In this document: in pieces, positions 25,586 through 34,503 of the stretch
Layout: the number at the start of each line of letters is the position of its first letter
How positions within the stretch are numbered: the first letter of the stretch is position 1
NCBI RefSeq assembly: GCF_013414345.1
Contig: NZ_CP058670.1
Coordinates: forward strand, 2,294,001 to 2,358,000
Source of the DNA: Microcella indica
GTDB taxonomy: Bacteria > Actinomycetota > Actinomycetes > Actinomycetales > Microbacteriaceae
Reading direction: 5' to 3'
Length of the DNA stretch: 64,000 nt
Made by a program: the position numbers and the translations under genes
Notes under the pieces: model-generated
The model's input: only the letters and a program-made list of their open reading frames with translations
Told to the model about the DNA's origin: nothing
The model's database searches: none

Positions 25586-26581
25586 TTAGAAGGCGATCGC
25601 CGCGGCCAACCCGAGCCCCGTGAGCAGCGCGGCGAGCGAGGTGAGCTTGAGCGCGAGCACGAGCTCCCCCGCCGTACGCGCGAGCAGCACGATGAGAATA
25701 ACGGGGGCACTGATGAGGAGAGTGCCGTACACCGCGGGTGCCCACTGGAAGAGCAGGGCGAACGGCACGAGCACGCCGTACGCACTCGCGAGCAGCACCG
25801 AGAAGAGGATGCGGGCCGGTAGGTCGCCGAGCCGCACGGCGAGCGTGCGCTTGGCGACCAGCGCATCCTGCTCGCGATCGCGGATGTTGTTGACGAGCAG
25901 GATCGCCGCGGCGAAGAGACCCGCGATGATGCCGGCGAGCCACGCCTCGAGGGGCACCTGCTCGATCTGAACGAACGTCGTGCCCGCCGTGGCAACGAGG
26001 CCGAAGAACACGAAGGCGACGAGCTCGCCGAGCCCCGCGTAGCCGTACGGACGCTTGCCGCCCGTGTAGAACCAGGCGGCGATGAGCGCGACCGCCCCGA
26101 CCGCGAGCAACCACCAGATGCCGGTCAGCACGACGACGGCGAGGCCCGCTGCCGCACCGAGGCCGAAGAACACGAGCGCGACGGTGAGCACCGTGCGGGG
26201 CTTCGCAGCCCCCGATCCCGTCAGCCGGCTCGGGCCGACCCGGTAACGGTCGGTGCCGCGCACACCGTCTGAGTAGTCGTTGGCGAAGTTCACCCCGACC
26301 TGCAGGAAGACCGCGACGGCGAGGCACAGCAGCGCGATCGCGAGGTTATAGCCGAGAGTGTTGTAGGCGATCGCGGTGCCGAGGGCGACGGGCGCGACGG
26401 CGAGGCTCAGGGTGCGCAGCCGGGCGCCGGCGATCCAGTCGCGCGCCGTCGCGGGACGCACCTTCGCCGGGTTGCCGGACGCCGCACTCGCCTTCGCAGG
26501 ATTCGTGCGCGCGGGGCTCGTGCGCTTCGAGGGGGCGCGCTTCGCGGACTTCTTCTTCGTCTTCTTCGTCGGGGAGGCCAC
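25586..26581 (-). CDS. menA: 1,4-dihydroxy-2-naphthoate polyprenyltransferase MenA
   Basis: This 331-residue membrane prenyltransferase (UbiA family) attaches the polyprenyl chain to DHNA, giving demethylmenaquinone. Both Asp-rich motifs are present: NFANDYSDGVRGTDR and NNIRDREQDALVAKRTLAVRLG; about eight hydrophobic helices follow a Lys/Ala-rich N-terminus (KKTKKKSAKRAPSKRTSPA). I chose GTG 26581, which lies 7 bases after TACACT; GTG 26623 would add 14 residues. It is downstream of menE on the same strand. Confidence 0.93.
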   Translation of the reverse strand: MASPTKKTKKKSAKRAPSKRTSPARTNPAKASAASGNPAKVRPATARDWIAGARLRTLSLAVAPVALGTAIAYNTLGYNLAIALLCLAVAVFLQVGVNFANDYSDGVRGTDRYRVGPSRLTGSGAAKPRTVLTVALVFFGLGAAAGLAVVVLTGIWWLLAVGAVALIAAWFYTGGKRPYGYAGLGELVAFVFFGLVATAGTTFVQIEQVPLEAWLAGIIAGLFAAAILLVNNIRDREQDALVAKRTLAVRLGDLPARILFSVLLASAYGVLVPFALLFQWAPAVYGTLLISAPVILIVLLARTAGELVLALKLTSLAALLTGLGLAAAIAF

Positions 26582-26637
26582 GGATGCGAGTGTAGCCGCG
26601 GCACGGGCGACCGGCGGAGCCGTGACGCGGGCGCGGC

Positions 26638-27768
26638 TCAGTCGACGAGGCGCGCGATCGTGAGCCGGTCGGGCTTGCCGCTCGGGAGCGTCGGCAGAGC
26701 ATCCAGCACCCGGATGCGGTCGGGGCGCGCCTCGGGGCCCAGGGCGGCACCGACCGCGCGCCGCACCGCCGCGAGATCGGCCGGCCGCGTCGTGACGACG
26801 ACGGGCACCTCGCCCCACTCAGGGTCGTGGCCGGGCACGACGACTGCGTCGTCGAGACCCGACTGCTCGCGCACAACGCGCTCCACCTCGCCCAGGCGCA
26901 CCTTCAGACCGCCCGACACGATCGTGTCGTCGAGGCGGCCGAGCACCCGCAACGTGCCGTCATCGGCCAGCTCACCAGCGTCGTCGGTGCGGTACCAGCG
27001 CTCCCCGTCGTCCTCTATGAAGCAGCTCTCCGTGCGCGCCGGGTCGCCCAGGTAGTACTCGGCGATCGTGGGGCCCCCGAGCTCGACGCGGCCGTCGACG
27101 ACGCGCACGTGGGTCTGGCCGATCGGGCGGCCGTCGTACACGCAGCCGCCGCTCGTCTCGCTCGAGCCGTAGGTGCGCGTGATGCGCCAGCCGAGCGCCG
27201 TCGCCCGCTCGACGAGCGGCGCGGGAGTCGCCTGGCCTCCGACGAGGATGCGCGAGAAACCGGCGAGCGCCTCGCGGAGGGGCGCATCCATCTCGGCGTC
27301 GTCGACGAGCCTCGCGAGCTGGGCCGGCACGAGCGCGGTGAAGCGCGTCGGCTGCGACATCTGCTCGATTGCGGCCAGCACGCGCGCGCCGCTCATGCGC
27401 CCCGGCGGCACCGGCACGGGCTCGATGTCGGCGGCGAGCGAACGGGCGAGCACGTTGATGCCCGCGATGTACTGCACGGGCAGGGCGAGCAGCCACTGGC
27501 CGGGGCCCCCGAGCGCGCTCTGGCTTGCCGCCGCACTCGCGAGCACGGCGTCGGCGCTCAGCGCGACGCGCTTCGGCCGGCCCGTCGTGCCGCTCGTCTC
27601 CACGACGACGGCGATGCGCTGCTCGACCTCGAGCGGAGCCGTGTGCACGGGGTTCACGCCCCCGCCGCGGAACAGCACCGCAGGCCCGTCGCCGCTCAGC
27701 GCCTCGCGCAGGGCGGCCCGGCACTGCAGCGGGTCAGCCGTATCGACGACGGCGAGCGGACGAGTCAC
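26638..27768 (-). CDS. menE: o-succinylbenzoate-CoA ligase MenE
   Basis: This 376-residue ANL-superfamily adenylating enzyme activates o-succinylbenzoate to its CoA ester. The AMP-binding P-loop motif is VVETSGTTGRPKRVALS (about 93-109), followed by YGSSETSGGCVYDG, YRTDDAGEL and GRLDDTIVSGGLKV, with the catalytic Lys region PTLPSGKPDRL at the C-terminus. It is shorter than typical ligases, as is usual for actinobacterial MenE. The GTG start is 6 bases after TAGCGT. Confidence 0.94.
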   Translation of the reverse strand: MTRPLAVVDTADPLQCRAALREALSGDGPAVLFRGGGVNPVHTAPLEVEQRIAVVVETSGTTGRPKRVALSADAVLASAAASQSALGGPGQWLLALPVQYIAGINVLARSLAADIEPVPVPPGRMSGARVLAAIEQMSQPTRFTALVPAQLARLVDDAEMDAPLREALAGFSRILVGGQATPAPLVERATALGWRITRTYGSSETSGGCVYDGRPIGQTHVRVVDGRVELGGPTIAEYYLGDPARTESCFIEDDGERWYRTDDAGELADDGTLRVLGRLDDTIVSGGLKVRLGEVERVVREQSGLDDAVVVPGHDPEWGEVPVVVTTRPADLAAVRRAVGAALGPEARPDRIRVLDALPTLPSGKPDRLTIARLVD

Positions 27769-27836
27769 GCGCCCACGCTACCCCGCGCCCTTGGCGCTCG
27801 CCCACGTGCGCCGCGTGTGCCACGCGCGCGACGTGT

Positions 27837-27899
27837 GCCAGATCTGGCGCGAAAGGGCGCACACCGCGTGGCCAAGCGCCCATCTGCGCCAGATCTGGC
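27837..27899. repeat. Pair of identical 12-bp palindromes in the menE-menB spacer
   Basis: GCCAGATCTGGC occurs at 27837-27848 and 27888-27899; each is a perfect palindrome, and with their flanks they form a 17-bp perfect inverted repeat (TGTGCCAGATCTGGCGC and its complement) around 36 bases. The surrounding 164-base spacer also has several GCGCGC runs. Either a terminator or REP-type element behind menB, or a double operator for menE. Confidence 0.65.
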
Positions 27900-27932
27900 A
27901 CAGGAAAGCGCTGCGCGCTGCGCGCGCAGCAG

Positions 27933-28847
27933 CTAGTACTGCCAGGGGTAGGGGCTCCAGTCGGGAGCGCGCTTCTCGAGGAAGGCGTCGCGGCCCTCGA
28001 CGGCCTCGTCGGTGCCGTAGGCGAGCCGCGTGGCCTCGCCCGCGAAGAGCTGCTGGCCGACCATTCCGTCGTCGGTGAGGTTCATGGCGTACTTGAGCAT
28101 GCGGATCGCTGTCGGGCTCTTCGTGAGGATCGTCTCGGCCCAGTCGAGCGCCTCCGCCTCGAGGGAGGCGTGCGGCACGACGGCGTTGACCGTTCCCATC
28201 TCGTAGGCGCGCTGCGCATCGTACTCGCGCGCGAGGAAGAAGATCTCGCGCGCGACCTTCTGGCCGACCTGCTTCGCGAGGTACGCGCTGCCGTAGCCGG
28301 CGTCGAACGAGCCGACGTCGGCGTCGGTCTGCTTGAAGCGCGCGTGCTCGGCACTCGCGAGGGTCAGGTCGCACACGACGTGCAGGGAGTGCCCGCCACC
28401 CGCGGCCCACCCGGGCACGACGGCGATGACGACCTTCGGCATGAAGCGGATGAGGCGCTGCACCTCCAAGATGTGCAGCCTCGACGCCCGCGCGCCGTCG
28501 ACCGTGTCGGCAGTCTCGCCCTCGGCATACTGGTATCCGCCGCGCCCGCGAATGCGCTGGTCACCGCCCGAGCAGAACGCCCACCCGCCGTCCTTGGCGC
28601 TCGGCCCGTTGCCGGTCAGCAGCACGACGCCGACACGAGGGTTCTGCCGTGCGTCGTCGAGCGCCCGGTAGAGCTCGTCGACCGTGTGCGGGCGAAAGGC
28701 GTTGCGCACCTCCGGCCGGTCGAACGCGATGCGAGCGATGCGGCCGCTCGTGTCGAGGTGGTAGGTAACGTCGGTGAGGTCGTCGAACCCCGGCGCGACC
28801 AACCATCGTGCGGCGTCGAACAGTTCGGAGACGTGCGGCTCGGCCAT
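27933..28847 (-). CDS. menB: 1,4-dihydroxy-2-naphthoyl-CoA synthase MenB
   Basis: The 304-residue crotonase-fold enzyme closes the second ring of the naphthoquinone. Conserved stretches are RPEVRNAFRPHTVDELYRAL, FCSGGDQRIRGRGGYQY, WAAGGGHSLHVVCDLTLAS and FDAGYGSAYLAKQVGQKVARE, all specific to MenB rather than general enoyl-CoA hydratases. The ATG lies 6 bases after TAGGCT. It is divergent from menC with a 40-base shared spacer. Confidence 0.96.
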   Translation of the reverse strand: MAEPHVSELFDAARWLVAPGFDDLTDVTYHLDTSGRIARIAFDRPEVRNAFRPHTVDELYRALDDARQNPRVGVVLLTGNGPSAKDGGWAFCSGGDQRIRGRGGYQYAEGETADTVDGARASRLHILEVQRLIRFMPKVVIAVVPGWAAGGGHSLHVVCDLTLASAEHARFKQTDADVGSFDAGYGSAYLAKQVGQKVAREIFFLAREYDAQRAYEMGTVNAVVPHASLEAEALDWAETILTKSPTAIRMLKYAMNLTDDGMVGQQLFAGEATRLAYGTDEAVEGRDAFLEKRAPDWSPYPWQY

Positions 28848-28887
28848 GCCGCGAGCCTACCCGCGCGCACGATGCCAGACTGGGGCC

Positions 28888-29886
28888 ATGGATGCTCTGC
28901 CCGAGCTCGACGACGTGCTGGGCCGCGCCCGCGTGGTGAGCGTGCCGCTCACCACGCGGTTCCGCGGCGTGCAGCACCGTGAGGCCGTGCTGCTCGACGG
29001 CCCGGCCGGCTGGAGCGAGTTCGCGCCCTTCCTCGAGTACTCAGATGCCGAAGCCAGCACGTGGCTCGCCGCGGCCCTCGACTTCGGGTGGCGCGAGTCG
29101 CGGGCTCCCGCGCTGCGGCAGAGCATCCCGGTCAACGCGACGCTACCTGCCGTGCCGCTCGCTCAGATCACGGGCGTCCTGAGCCGCTTCGGCGACTGCC
29201 GCACCGTGAAGATCAAGGTCGCCGAACCGGGCGAGAGTCTCGCCGACGACGTCGCACGCGTCCGCGAGACGCGGCGGCTGCTGGGCCCGTACGGGCGCAT
29301 CCGCCTCGACGCGAACGGCGCGTGGAACCTCGACGAGGCCGAGCACGCCGTGCGCGAGCTCGAGCAGTTCGACCTCGAGTACGTCGAGCAGCCGTGCGGG
29401 AGCGTGCCCGAGTTGGCCGAGCTGCGACGGCGGATCCACCGCATCGACGTTCTCGTCGCGGCCGATGAGAGCGTACGCAAGGCCGCCGACCCGCTCGCCG
29501 TGGCGCGCGCCGACGCCGCTGACCTGCTCGTCATCAAGGCCGCCCCGCTCGGCGGCGTCGACCGGGCGCTGCGCATCGTCGCGGAGGCCGGGCTGCGGGC
29601 CGTGGTCTCGAGCGCGCTCGACACGAGCGTGGGTCTGTCGATGGGGGCGGCGCTCGCCGCGCGACTGCCGAGCCTCGACTTCGACTGCGGCCTCGGCACC
29701 GGGGCGCTGCTCGCCGACGACGTCGCCGACCCCCGCATCGTGCCCGTGGACGGCGCGCTCGGCGTGGGCCGGGCATCCCTCGACGAGGATGCTCTGACTC
29801 GCCTTGCCGCGCCCGCCGACCGCACCGCCTGGTGGCGCGAGCGCCTCACGCGGTGCCACGCCGTGCTCGCTACCGCGCCGCGGTAG
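28888..29886 (+). CDS. menC: o-succinylbenzoate synthase MenC
   Basis: The 332-residue enolase-superfamily enzyme dehydrates SHCHC to o-succinylbenzoate. The barrel shows TVKIKVAEPG (catalytic Lys pair), RLDANGAWNLDEA (metal Asp), LEYVEQPCG (metal Glu), VAADESVRK (metal Asp) and LLVIKAAPLGG (catalytic Lys). Length is normal. The ATG lies 6 bases after CAGACT. With menB, menE, menA, menD and menF nearby, nearly the whole pathway is encoded within 15 kb; menH was not seen. Confidence 0.95.
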   Translation: MDALPELDDVLGRARVVSVPLTTRFRGVQHREAVLLDGPAGWSEFAPFLEYSDAEASTWLAAALDFGWRESRAPALRQSIPVNATLPAVPLAQITGVLSRFGDCRTVKIKVAEPGESLADDVARVRETRRLLGPYGRIRLDANGAWNLDEAEHAVRELEQFDLEYVEQPCGSVPELAELRRRIHRIDVLVAADESVRKAADPLAVARADAADLLVIKAAPLGGVDRALRIVAEAGLRAVVSSALDTSVGLSMGAALAARLPSLDFDCGLGTGALLADDVADPRIVPVDGALGVGRASLDEDALTRLAAPADRTAWWRERLTRCHAVLATAPR

Positions 29887-29967
29887 GGCGAGTATTCCGG
29901 CCCCGAGAACGCGAAACACTCGCTACTCTCGTGTCACGACATCGGTTCACACCCCTGGAGGTTCGCC

Positions 29968-30570
29968 ATGCGTCGAGCAGCAGTCGCCGTCACCGTCGCC
30001 GGAGTGATCGCGCTCGCGGGTTGCGGCGCCCCCTCCGGCGACCCCGAGCCCGACTCTGCAGACGACGCCGCGGTCGAGGAGCCGGCCACCCCGGAGGAGG
30101 GGCCGGTCGACCCGACAGATCCCGCGTGCCTCGTGGGCGACTGGCGTATCGCCGAAGACCAGATGCAGTCGTTCTACGACGCGCTCGCCGCCGACCTCGA
30201 CGGCGTCTCCTTCGCCATCGACGGGAGCGTCGGGCTCTCGTTCACGGCAGACGAGTACCGCTACACCTCCGACTTCGTGCTCGATCTCACGATCGACGGC
30301 GCCGGCGAGGGTGAAGGCGTCGCGACGGGCGGCCTCGGCGGCACCTACACGGCGGAGGACGGCGTCATCACGACGACGCTCGTCGACAACGACCTCTCCG
30401 TCATCGTGACGGTGATGGGCCAGACCATCGACGGCTCTGACCTGGCGGGCGGCCTGCTGCTCTCCGACCCGATCAACGATGCGCCGTTCGACTGCTCGAG
30501 CGGCACGCCCGTGCTGCAGTTCGAGACCGGCTCGGGCCGCACGCCCGTCGCGCTCACACCGGCGAGCTGA
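29968..30570 (+). CDS. Hypothetical lipoprotein
   Basis: The 200-residue exported protein has a lipobox signal peptide (IALAGC, Cys at about residue 19), an acidic low-complexity linker (about 25-52), and a beta-rich domain starting CLVGDWRIAEDQMQSFYDAL. Two further Cys, in ACLVG and FDCSSG, could form a disulfide. A GGAGG site precedes the ATG. I do not recognise a named family with certainty; the pattern resembles lipocalin-like or DUF-type surface proteins. It is convergent with ccsB. Confidence 0.8.
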   Translation: MRRAAVAVTVAGVIALAGCGAPSGDPEPDSADDAAVEEPATPEEGPVDPTDPACLVGDWRIAEDQMQSFYDALAADLDGVSFAIDGSVGLSFTADEYRYTSDFVLDLTIDGAGEGEGVATGGLGGTYTAEDGVITTTLVDNDLSVIVTVMGQTIDGSDLAGGLLLSDPINDAPFDCSSGTPVLQFETGSGRTPVALTPAS

Positions 30571-30652
30571 CGCCCGCGAGCTGAGCCCGACCCCGCGAGT
30601 CTGAGGGGCGACTACAGGCCGCACGGGCCCGGACTACCGCGGGGCACAGACT

Positions 30653-30698
30653 CCGCCGCGCCGACACTACTTTTACCGGGGTGGAGCCGGCGCGGCGG
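30653..30698. terminator. Hairpin between the lipoprotein gene and ccsB
   Basis: CCGCCGCGCCG and its exact complement form an 11-bp stem around a 24-base loop that contains CTTTTA. It lies in the 160-base gap between convergent genes and is the likely bidirectional terminator. Nothing else coding is seen in this gap. Confidence 0.6.
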
Positions 30699-30730
30699 AC
30701 CACCCGACCGCGCGCCCCTAGATAGCGCGC

Positions 30731-31690
30731 CTACAGCCCCGAGTACGAGTGCAGCCCGTTGAAGTACAGGTTGACGATCGAGTAGTTGAAGAGCACGGCG
30801 CCGAAGCCGACGATCGCGAGCCACGCCGAGCGGTTGCCCCGCCAGCCCCGCGTCGCGCGCGCATGGATGTAGCCGGCGAAGAGCGTCCAGATGATGAAGG
30901 TCCAGACCTCCTTGGTGTCCCAGCCCCAGTACCGACCCCAGGCGCGCTCGGCCCAGATGGCGCCGGCGATGAGCGTGAATGTCCAGAACACGAAGCCGAC
31001 GACCGTCACCCGGTAGGCGAGCGATTCGAGAACGGATGCGCCGGGCAACGTGTCGAGGAAACGCAGGCCCGCACTCTCGCGGGCCTCACGCCGCGCCTGC
31101 ATCAGCTGCATGATGGAGAGCCCGGCACCGATCGCGAAGAATGCGGTAGCCAGGGCAGCGACGAGAACATGGATGACGAGCCACGCCGACTGCAGTGCGG
31201 GCGGAGTGGGGACAACATCCACGTAAAAGTTGACGGTGACGATCCCCAGCGAGAGCACGACGAACCCCGTGATGTAGGCGCCAAGATAGCGGAGGTCTTT
31301 CCACAGTTGCACGGCGACGAAAGTACCCATCATGACGACGGTGGCGGTGAGACCAAACTCGAACATGTTCGTCCACGGCACGCGCTCCGCAGCGAAGCCG
31401 CGCGTGAGGACGGCGGCAGCGTGCAGCACGAACCCGAGGATCGAGAGGGCGAGGCCCGCTCGCTCGTACCTGGTTGCTCCGCCCGACTGGAGCGGAGCAA
31501 CCGGACGTTCGAGGACGCTGGTCATGCTCGAGGAGTTCACAGCCGCCTGCTGCGCCCGCGCGGCTACCGGCTCGGCGCGCTGGGCAGACCTCTTGGCCAG
31601 ATCGAGCGTGAAGAGGATGAAGGCGACCGTGTAGACGCCCATGGCCGAATACACGGCGACGAGGGAGTAGGCAACGAGATTGTCCATCAC
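30731..31690 (-). CDS. ccsB: Cytochrome c biogenesis protein CcsB (CcsA family)
   Basis: This 319-residue integral membrane protein of System II cytochrome c maturation works with ResB to move heme across the membrane and attach it to apocytochrome. About eight helices are visible, with the heme-handling Trp-rich loop AERAWGRYWGWDTKEVW (about 248-263) and conserved His near residues 90, 174 and in YIHARATRG. The gene looks complete, with a GTG-ATG start 6 bases after TACGAT. Its usual partner resB is 17.3 kb away on the same strand, separated by the metal and redox island. Confidence 0.93.
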   Translation of the reverse strand: MMDNLVAYSLVAVYSAMGVYTVAFILFTLDLAKRSAQRAEPVAARAQQAAVNSSSMTSVLERPVAPLQSGGATRYERAGLALSILGFVLHAAAVLTRGFAAERVPWTNMFEFGLTATVVMMGTFVAVQLWKDLRYLGAYITGFVVLSLGIVTVNFYVDVVPTPPALQSAWLVIHVLVAALATAFFAIGAGLSIMQLMQARREARESAGLRFLDTLPGASVLESLAYRVTVVGFVFWTFTLIAGAIWAERAWGRYWGWDTKEVWTFIIWTLFAGYIHARATRGWRGNRSAWLAIVGFGAVLFNYSIVNLYFNGLHSYSGL

Positions 31691-31796
31691 AACCTCATCG
31701 TACGATGTGCAGCTGTGAGGCGCCGCCTCGCCGCTGCTCCTCGATCAGGGGCCTCCGGCCCATACATCTCCTAGCTGCCCTCTCTATGCTGAGGGC

Positions 31797-32519
31797 ATGC
31801 CCCGAAAAACTCGGCCCGTGAAGTCCGCCCGCCGCAAGAAGTCGCCCGTGTCGCCGCGCGCCGCACAACTCATCGCGGTCGGCGTGGCGCTCGCCCTCAT
31901 CGCGATCATCGTCGCGATCGTCGTTTCGAGTCTCAACCGGGCGGAGCCGCAAGCATTGCCGACAGTTGCGCCGAGCGACGCAGGCGAACTGTTGCGGGAG
32001 AACCCGCACCTGCTCTCGGACGTGGCGCCGCAGGACGCGGATGCTGTGCTCGTCGAGTTCGTCGACTTCCAATGCCCCGCCTGCTCTGCGGCGAGCCCCA
32101 TCGTTCAGCAAGTGGCCGACGAGTACGGCGACCGCCTCGCCGTCGTCGTGCGCAATCTACCGCTCACTAGCATTCACCCGCACGCTGTGGAAGCTGCGGT
32201 TGCCGCCGAGGCCGCTGCCGCACAAGGGGAATTCGCGGCGATGTACAAGGAGTTGTTTGCGACGCAGCAGGAGTGGAGTTCGGCTCGCGGCGATCAGTCC
32301 GACACGTTCCGTGACCTGGCCGAACAGCTCGGCCTTGACATGGACGAGTACGACCGCGTCGTCGACGACCCAGCGACGCGAGAGCGAATTGCACTCGACC
32401 AGGCAGACGCCTTCGCGCTCGGGGCAACAGGCACCCCGAGCTTTTTCCTCGACGGCGAACTCGTTCAGCTCAACTCCTTTGACGACCTGCGTGCGGCTGT
32501 CGATTCCGCGCTCCAGTAG
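31797..32519 (+). CDS. Membrane-anchored DsbA-family thiol oxidoreductase (copy 1)
   Basis: The 240-residue protein has a basic N-terminus, one transmembrane helix (about 24-45), then a thioredoxin-like domain with an inserted helical part. Active site C93-P-A-C96 lies in EFVDFQCPAC; the cis-Pro loop is GATGTPSFFLDG. The enzyme should introduce or reshuffle disulfides in exported proteins, with re-oxidation by a VKOR such as the one encoded at 38803. It is clearly paralogous to the second DsbA-like protein of the island. ATG lies 6 bases after TATGCT. Confidence 0.9.
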   Translation: MPRKTRPVKSARRKKSPVSPRAAQLIAVGVALALIAIIVAIVVSSLNRAEPQALPTVAPSDAGELLRENPHLLSDVAPQDADAVLVEFVDFQCPACSAASPIVQQVADEYGDRLAVVVRNLPLTSIHPHAVEAAVAAEAAAAQGEFAAMYKELFATQQEWSSARGDQSDTFRDLAEQLGLDMDEYDRVVDDPATRERIALDQADAFALGATGTPSFFLDGELVQLNSFDDLRAAVDSALQ

Positions 32520-32566
32520 AGCGCAATGAGTCGAAAGGCGTCGTCGCGACGCGCCTGACACATCGC

Positions 32567-34123
32567 TCACGCCCTTTCGCGCATCGCCATCGATTCGGCT
32601 CGTCGTCGCGCAGAGCCGTTGCTCGACCATGCCATGAGGAGGACGCCGACGCCGAGACCGGCCGCGGCGAGCTCGAACCATCCGCCGGCGGCTGCAGCAG
32701 GCGTCAGACCCTCGAAAAGCTCGACCTCCGCGACGATGCTCCCTGGTTCGTGCCAGGGAAGCTGAGCCAGTGTGCGCCCGTCAGGGCCGATGATGGCCGT
32801 GAGGCCGACGGTCGAAACATTGACCACCGTGCGCCCCAGCTCGATAGCGCGAGCCCGAGCAATGGCCAACTGTTGCGCGCTCTGGTCGGTGCGACCGAAG
32901 TCGGCATTGTTGGAGGCCGAGAAGATGACCTGCGCGCCCTCCAGGACCGAGTCTCGGAGCACGACATCGTCTGCAATGTCGAAGCAGATATTGATACCCG
33001 TGGGCACTCCATCGACGGTGAAGACGGCATCGGCCGACCCCGGCGTGTAGTCCCGCGCTACCAGGTCGATGAGATCGGGAGCAAACGGTCGCCAGAATTC
33101 ACGATCCGGCACGTACTCGCCGAAGGGAACGGGGTGACGCTTGTCGTAGAAGTCGACTGCTCCCGAGCCTTGCTGCCACAGAATCTGCGTGTTGTAGGTG
33201 AGTCCTCCACGCTCGGTGACAGCCCAGCCGATCAGCGGAGCGCCCGCTTGCCGCGATACCCGATCGAATGCGGCAGCGGTTCGTGCGTCGTCGAGCGGGC
33301 TGCGGTCCGTCGAGCCTTCCGGCCAGAGGATCACATCCAGATCGCGATCCAGCACGGGAAGCGTCGCCTCGTACTGCGCGGCCAAGAGCGCGCCGTCGTC
33401 GCGGTCATCGAAGTATCCCGCCGGTCCGTTCCCCTGAATCGCGGCGACGCGCATGCTGCCGGTGGACGACATCGGCCATGTCGGTAGGGCGACGAGCACC
33501 GCGGCCAGGAGCGCTGGTACCACCGCGTCACCCCAGCGGGCAGGCGAGAACGAGCGCAACATCTCGACGACGAGCGCCACGAGCGACACCATGAGGAAGC
33601 TCACTCCCGACAGCCCGACCCACGAGAGCAGATCGCTGAACGGGCTCTCCGACTGCGACATGGCGAGCCGTCCCCAGGAGAAACCGCCATACGGCCACGT
33701 GCTGGCAACCATCTCGCGAAGAACCCACAAACCGGCGATTGTGGGAGGCACCAGGTACCGCGCATGACGGTTCGCACCAGACGCCGGAAGCCATCTATAC
33801 GCGAGAGAGATCAGTAGACACCCGAGCGCGAACAGTGCCGCCTGCAGGGCGACGAGAGCCCCCATCGGTAATGGGCCGAGGAAGAGCGATGCCCATTGAA
33901 TCAACGCGAGGTAGAAGGACGCGCCCGCCACGAAGCCCACGAGCAGCGCGCTAGCCGCGCTCCGTCCGGTGAGGGCAACAAGCAGCAGCCCGACCCCGAA
34001 GAATGGTAGGGGCCACACACCACGATCCGGGAAGCCCGCATCCAGAAGGAGCCCAGCTCCTGCAGCAAGCGGAAGAGCGAGCCACAAGGGAATCGCTTCG
34101 CCGCGGTCATGGACACCCATCAT
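32567..34123 (-). CDS. lnt: Apolipoprotein N-acyltransferase
   Basis: The 518-residue membrane enzyme adds the third acyl chain to the N-terminal Cys of lipoproteins. N-terminal helices (about 12-215) precede a nitrilase-fold domain in which the catalytic triad is intact: E269 in ILWPEGST, K328 in FYDKRHPVPFGEY and C380 in GINICFDIAD. One C-terminal helix closes the protein. The ATG overlaps the stop of the small membrane gene by 4 bases. Its place in a metal and redox island suggests an accessory copy for island lipoproteins; whether the genome has another Lnt is not visible. Confidence 0.92.
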   Translation of the reverse strand: MMGVHDRGEAIPLWLALPLAAGAGLLLDAGFPDRGVWPLPFFGVGLLLVALTGRSAASALLVGFVAGASFYLALIQWASLFLGPLPMGALVALQAALFALGCLLISLAYRWLPASGANRHARYLVPPTIAGLWVLREMVASTWPYGGFSWGRLAMSQSESPFSDLLSWVGLSGVSFLMVSLVALVVEMLRSFSPARWGDAVVPALLAAVLVALPTWPMSSTGSMRVAAIQGNGPAGYFDDRDDGALLAAQYEATLPVLDRDLDVILWPEGSTDRSPLDDARTAAAFDRVSRQAGAPLIGWAVTERGGLTYNTQILWQQGSGAVDFYDKRHPVPFGEYVPDREFWRPFAPDLIDLVARDYTPGSADAVFTVDGVPTGINICFDIADDVVLRDSVLEGAQVIFSASNNADFGRTDQSAQQLAIARARAIELGRTVVNVSTVGLTAIIGPDGRTLAQLPWHEPGSIVAEVELFEGLTPAAAAGGWFELAAAGLGVGVLLMAWSSNGSARRRAESMAMRERA

Positions 34124-34503
34124 GGTGCGCCGCGGGTACCCTCCCCTGACGCCGCCCGAGGGGTGACTTTGAGCAGAACAGCGACGATGAGAAAGCCGAG
34201 GGCCGCGAGATACTGAGCGGCGAACCCCCAGAGACCGTCGAAAGCGAATGGGAAGACGGGGTTCCACAGCACGGCGATGACCAGCGGGATCGGCAACCAC
34301 CACCAGTGTCGAACCTCGACGGCGAACCACGCGATGATGAGCGCCAAGACCGCCAGCACGTACCGAATGGGCATGAACGTCTCGGTGCCGACGAGCGGCA
34401 GGCCTGCCAGCGCGACGGCGGCGGCGAGAACCCCAGGAGCGAGAGCCGGACGCCGGAACTCCCGTGGACCGGGATGATCGGTTCGCGTGCGCGGCCTGGT
34501 CAT
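34120..34503 (-). CDS. Small membrane protein, DUF6804-like
   Basis: The 127-residue protein has four hydrophobic helices after a basic N-terminus. The stretch PLVIAVLWNPVFPFAF resembles the NPIFP motif of DUF6804-type proteins. It overlaps both neighbours by 4 bases (CtaG upstream, Lnt downstream), so it is translated as part of a tight four-gene operon beginning at the second DsbA gene. No function is known; family assignment is tentative. Confidence 0.65.
   Translation of the reverse strand: MTRPRTRTDHPGPREFRRPALAPGVLAAAVALAGLPLVGTETFMPIRYVLAVLALIIAWFAVEVRHWWWLPIPLVIAVLWNPVFPFAFDGLWGFAAQYLAALGFLIVAVLLKVTPRAASGEGTRGAP

Noticed and set aside
25586-26623. Longer menA starting at GTG 26623
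   Set aside because: Possible, but the extra residues are low-complexity and GTG 26581 has a TACACT box at the usual leaderless distance.
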